Notes under the pieces: generated by a model
Seen by the model: the letters and a program-made list of their open reading frames with translations, nothing else
Told to the model about the DNA's origin: nothing
Database searches by the model: none
Assembly: GCA_030684355.1 (NCBI GenBank)
Contig: JAUXTN010000067.1
Span: forward strand, 1-64,000
DNA: 64,000 nucleotides
Direction: 5' to 3'
Source: Pseudomonadota bacterium
GTDB taxonomy: Bacteria > Myxococcota_A > UBA796 > SXON01
Part shown: positions 61,941 to 64,000 of the stretch, one piece after another
Position numbering within the stretch: position 1 is the first letter of the stretch
Layout: the number at the start of each line of letters is the position of its first letter
Translations under genes and position numbers: made by a program

Positions 61941-62897
61941 GTGCCCCCGCGGACCCGGCCGATTGGCCCCCTGTTCTCCCTGCTGGCCGCCGCCCTCGCC
62001 GGCTGCTCCGACTACGACGTGACGCGGAATGTCAGCGAGGACGTGTTCGTGCAGGACGACGGCAACCTCACCGTCGACGTGCTCTGGATCATGGACGACT
62101 CCGGCACCATGTCCGAGGAACAATCCAACGTGGTCGCCAATCTCGGCGCGTTCGTGGGTGTGCTTGACGGCTTCGGGGCCGATTGGCAGGTCGGCGTCAC
62201 CACGACCAACGTGGAGGCCGACGGCGGCGCGCTCGTCGCGGGGGTGATCACCGCCTACGTGGACGGCGTGGCCGAGGCCTTCGCCGCGGCGGTCGACGTG
62301 GGGACGAGCGGCAGTCGCGACGAACAGGGCCTCCGCGCGATGGAGCTCGCGACGAGCGAACCGCTGCTCTCCGGTGCCAACGCCGGGCTCGTCCGCACGG
62401 GCGCCGACCTCGCGGTCATCGTGCTCTCCGACGAGGATGACCACTCCCCCGGCGACGTCGAGGCCTACGAGGGCCACCTTGCGGCGTTGAAGGGCGAGGG
62501 TCGGGTGCGCCTCTCCGCGGTGGTCGGGGAGCTGCCGGCGGGCTGTGCGTCGCCCTACGCGGCGGCGGACCCCGCCGAGCGCTACCTCGACGTGGCGGTC
62601 TGGTCCGGCGGCCTCACCGACTCGATCTGCCGGCAGGACTTCTCGGAGACGATGAAGCAACTGGCGCTCAACGCCATGGGCCTGTCCGACACGTTCGCGT
62701 TGTCCCAGGTGCCCGAACCCGAGAACCTGGAGGTGCGTCGGGACGGCGTGCTGCTCCACCCGCGGGACGAGAACGGCTGGCGCTACGCTCCGGGCCCGAA
62801 CGCCATCATCCTCGACGGGTACGCCGTACCCGGACCGGGGGAGGGGCTCGAGGTGCGCTACTACGCATGGCAAGGCGACGTCGAGGTGGTCGAATGA
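61941..62897 (+). CDS. vWA-domain lipoprotein
   Basis: A 318-residue lipoprotein (lipobox LAGC, Cys22). A von Willebrand A-like domain begins VDVLWIMDDSGTMSEEQ, whose DxSGT (52-56 region) is a metal-ion-dependent adhesion site, and continues to AVIVLSDEDDHSP. The remainder is beta-rich with Cys near 196 and 231. GTG 61941 is preceded by GGAGGTG; TATCAT at 61918-61923 could be a -10 element. vWA proteins mediate protein-protein binding. Overlaps the following MopE-repeat gene by ATGA. Confidence 0.8.
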   Translation: MPPRTRPIGPLFSLLAAALAGCSDYDVTRNVSEDVFVQDDGNLTVDVLWIMDDSGTMSEEQSNVVANLGAFVGVLDGFGADWQVGVTTTNVEADGGALVAGVITAYVDGVAEAFAAAVDVGTSGSRDEQGLRAMELATSEPLLSGANAGLVRTGADLAVIVLSDEDDHSPGDVEAYEGHLAALKGEGRVRLSAVVGELPAGCASPYAAADPAERYLDVAVWSGGLTDSICRQDFSETMKQLALNAMGLSDTFALSQVPEPENLEVRRDGVLLHPRDENGWRYAPGPNAIILDGYAVPGPGEGLEVRYYAWQGDVEVVE

Positions 62898-63877
62898 TGC
62901 GGATGCTGCTCCCCTTGGTCCTGGTCGCCTGTGCGAGCGACATCGGTATCACCAAGCAGGCCCAGTGCGATGCCGTGCTCCAGCAGCAGGAGGACACGGT
63001 GGACGCCCCGTTCGACGTCGACGGGGACGGCGCGTTCGACGGTGCCAACCCCGACTGCGCCGCCACGTATGCCGCGATCGATCTCGACTGTGACGACGCC
63101 GACCCGGAGATCCGCCCGGGCAAGCCTGAGTTGGAATGCAACGGGGTGGACGACGACTGTGACCCGGCCACGCCGGACGGCGAGGACGTAGACGCGGACG
63201 GCTACACGGCCTGCGAGGACTGCGCGGACGCCGTGGCCGAGGTGAGCCCGGGGGCCCTCGAGGTCGCCTGCAACAGCCTCGATGACGACTGCGACGAGGC
63301 CACGCTGGACGGGGCGGACGCCGACGGGGACGGCCTGACCGCCTGCACGGACTGCGACGACACGGACGCGGCGGTCGTCGGCGACTTCACGGTCGACCTC
63401 GACGGCGACGGTTGGACGCAATGCAATGACTGCGATGACACGGACATCGACGCGTTCCCGGGCGGGAGCGAGGTGTGTGACAACGCGGTGGACGACGACT
63501 GCAACGGCCTGGTCGATGACGGGTGCGTGTCGGACTACACCGACACCTGGAGCCTCGACGACACGATCGCGTACACGTGCACGTTCGGCGTGGTCACGAT
63601 GGACTTCGAGCGGGTGCTCATCACCGACGCCTACCCCGATGTCACCGTGAACTCCCTCGGCAGCGGCGCCCAGCCGGGGGAGATGACGGGGGTGTTCACG
63701 TCGAGCACCGCCTTCTCGGCGGAGCAGGTGGTGCGGGGGAGCTGCACGGAGGTCTACACCTTCGCGGCGGAGTTCACGTCGATGACCACATTCGACGGCA
63801 CGTTCACCGCGGATTTCGTCGGCAGCGGTTGCTTTGATTGTGCCAGCCAGAGCTGGTCGTTCACGGGGTCTCGATAA
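62894..63877 (+). CDS. Secreted protein with MopE-type metal-binding repeats
   Basis: A 327-residue lipoprotein (LVAC, Cys13). Residues about 45-220 hold three to four MopE-like repeats: DLDCDDADPEIRPG...CNGVDDDCD, then CNSLDDDCD, then CDDTDIDAFPGG...DNAVDDDCNG, with many Asp and Cys. The rest is a beta-rich domain ending with a CFDC pair. Such repeats are named for MopE of Methylococcus and are thought to bind copper or calcium. It follows the vWA gene and may be secreted with it. ATG 62894 overlaps the vWA stop; ATG 62897 is also possible. Confidence 0.78.
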   Translation: MMRMLLPLVLVACASDIGITKQAQCDAVLQQQEDTVDAPFDVDGDGAFDGANPDCAATYAAIDLDCDDADPEIRPGKPELECNGVDDDCDPATPDGEDVDADGYTACEDCADAVAEVSPGALEVACNSLDDDCDEATLDGADADGDGLTACTDCDDTDAAVVGDFTVDLDGDGWTQCNDCDDTDIDAFPGGSEVCDNAVDDDCNGLVDDGCVSDYTDTWSLDDTIAYTCTFGVVTMDFERVLITDAYPDVTVNSLGSGAQPGEMTGVFTSSTAFSAEQVVRGSCTEVYTFAAEFTSMTTFDGTFTADFVGSGCFDCASQSWSFTGSR

Positions 63878-63879
63878 CC

Positions 63880-64000
63880 ATGCGACAAGTCACGGTGGAG
63901 GAGGCGCGCGACCTACTCACGGGCCCGTCGGCCCCCCAGCTCGTGGACTGCCGCGAGCCCTGGGAGCACGACTATTGCCGCATCGTGGGGGGCGTGCCGA
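63880..64000 (+). CDS. Rhodanese-domain protein (5' part only)
   Basis: The first 40 codons of a gene that runs off the window. ATG 63880 is 2 nt after the upstream stop. The residues VEEARDLL..PQLVDCREPWEHDYCRIVGGVP match the start of a rhodanese domain (the D-x-R-E-P-W-E-x motif). The catalytic cysteine lies outside the window. Rhodaneses transfer sulfur or bind phosphate groups; the role here cannot be assigned. Confidence 0.75.
   Translation, partial: MRQVTVEEARDLLTGPSAPQLVDCREPWEHDYCRIVGGVP

Overview
This is a 64 kb window of very GC-rich chromosomal DNA. It most likely comes from a member of the Myxococcota or a related former deltaproteobacterial lineage. The evidence is the set of secreted proteins: one ends in a MYXO-CTERM-like tail (Cys, small residues, membrane helix, Arg-Arg), two carry MopE-type metal-binding repeats, and several are lipoproteins with ASH-like or vWA domains. 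The envelope is Gram-negative (Pal-like and CpoB-like lipoproteins) and MurE carries the DNPR signature of meso-diaminopimelate-type peptidoglycan. I cannot name a genus. No phage, IS element, integrase, CRISPR array or tRNA is visible.

Layout. 1-190: 5S rRNA and its terminator. 600-3420: comM, a DUF3006 gene and recA in a tight operon. 3560-9850: a dihydroorotase facing recA, an alpha/beta-hydrolase-fold protein, then a three-gene overlapping operon (AGPS/GlcD-type FAD oxidase, Fe-S protein, diacylglycerol-kinase-like protein). 10250-11420: HU and ribA, the latter behind a structured leader. 11670-15875: a large surface protein followed by three TadE/TadG-like genes. 15872-19361 (minus): smpB, then a VKOR-DsbA fusion with prmA and rsmE.

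19581-33008 is a dcw cell-wall and division cluster: mraZ, rsmH, ftsL, ftsI, murE, mraY, murD, ftsW, murC, a degenerate murB-like gene, ftsQ and ftsZ. Most junctions are 1-20 nt overlaps, and a UUCG hairpin terminator closes it. murF, murG and ftsA are absent from their usual places. 33235-45462 holds an RCK-domain membrane protein and a cell-surface glycan region (nucleotidyltransferase-fold protein, GT4, O-antigen-ligase-like protein, GT2, two GT-C-like proteins), with a LarA-like and an RNHCP-like gene.

45674-47296 encodes a Pal-like and a CpoB-like lipoprotein. 47495-53261 is the rimP-nusA-ylxR/ylxQ-infB-ylxP translation/transcription operon, preceded by a strong intrinsic terminator 14 bp before rimP. 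53300-56578 holds SPOR and LysM envelope proteins, dprA and a truncated smg. 56621-59586 (minus) is a tandem-HTH protein and a Kef-type antiporter. 59662-63877 is a run of secreted lipoproteins, and the window ends inside a rhodanese-domain gene.

The most noteworthy signals are the terminator/attenuator candidate before rimP-nusA, the MurB-fold protein that has lost its FAD and catalytic motifs, the structured ribA leader, twin palindromes at 61191-61241, a protein with both N-terminal lipobox and C-terminal MYXO-CTERM signals, the RCK protein without a canonical potassium filter, and the comM-recA operon. Gene coordinates follow the reading frames directly. Promoters and leader structures are read by eye and are less certain.
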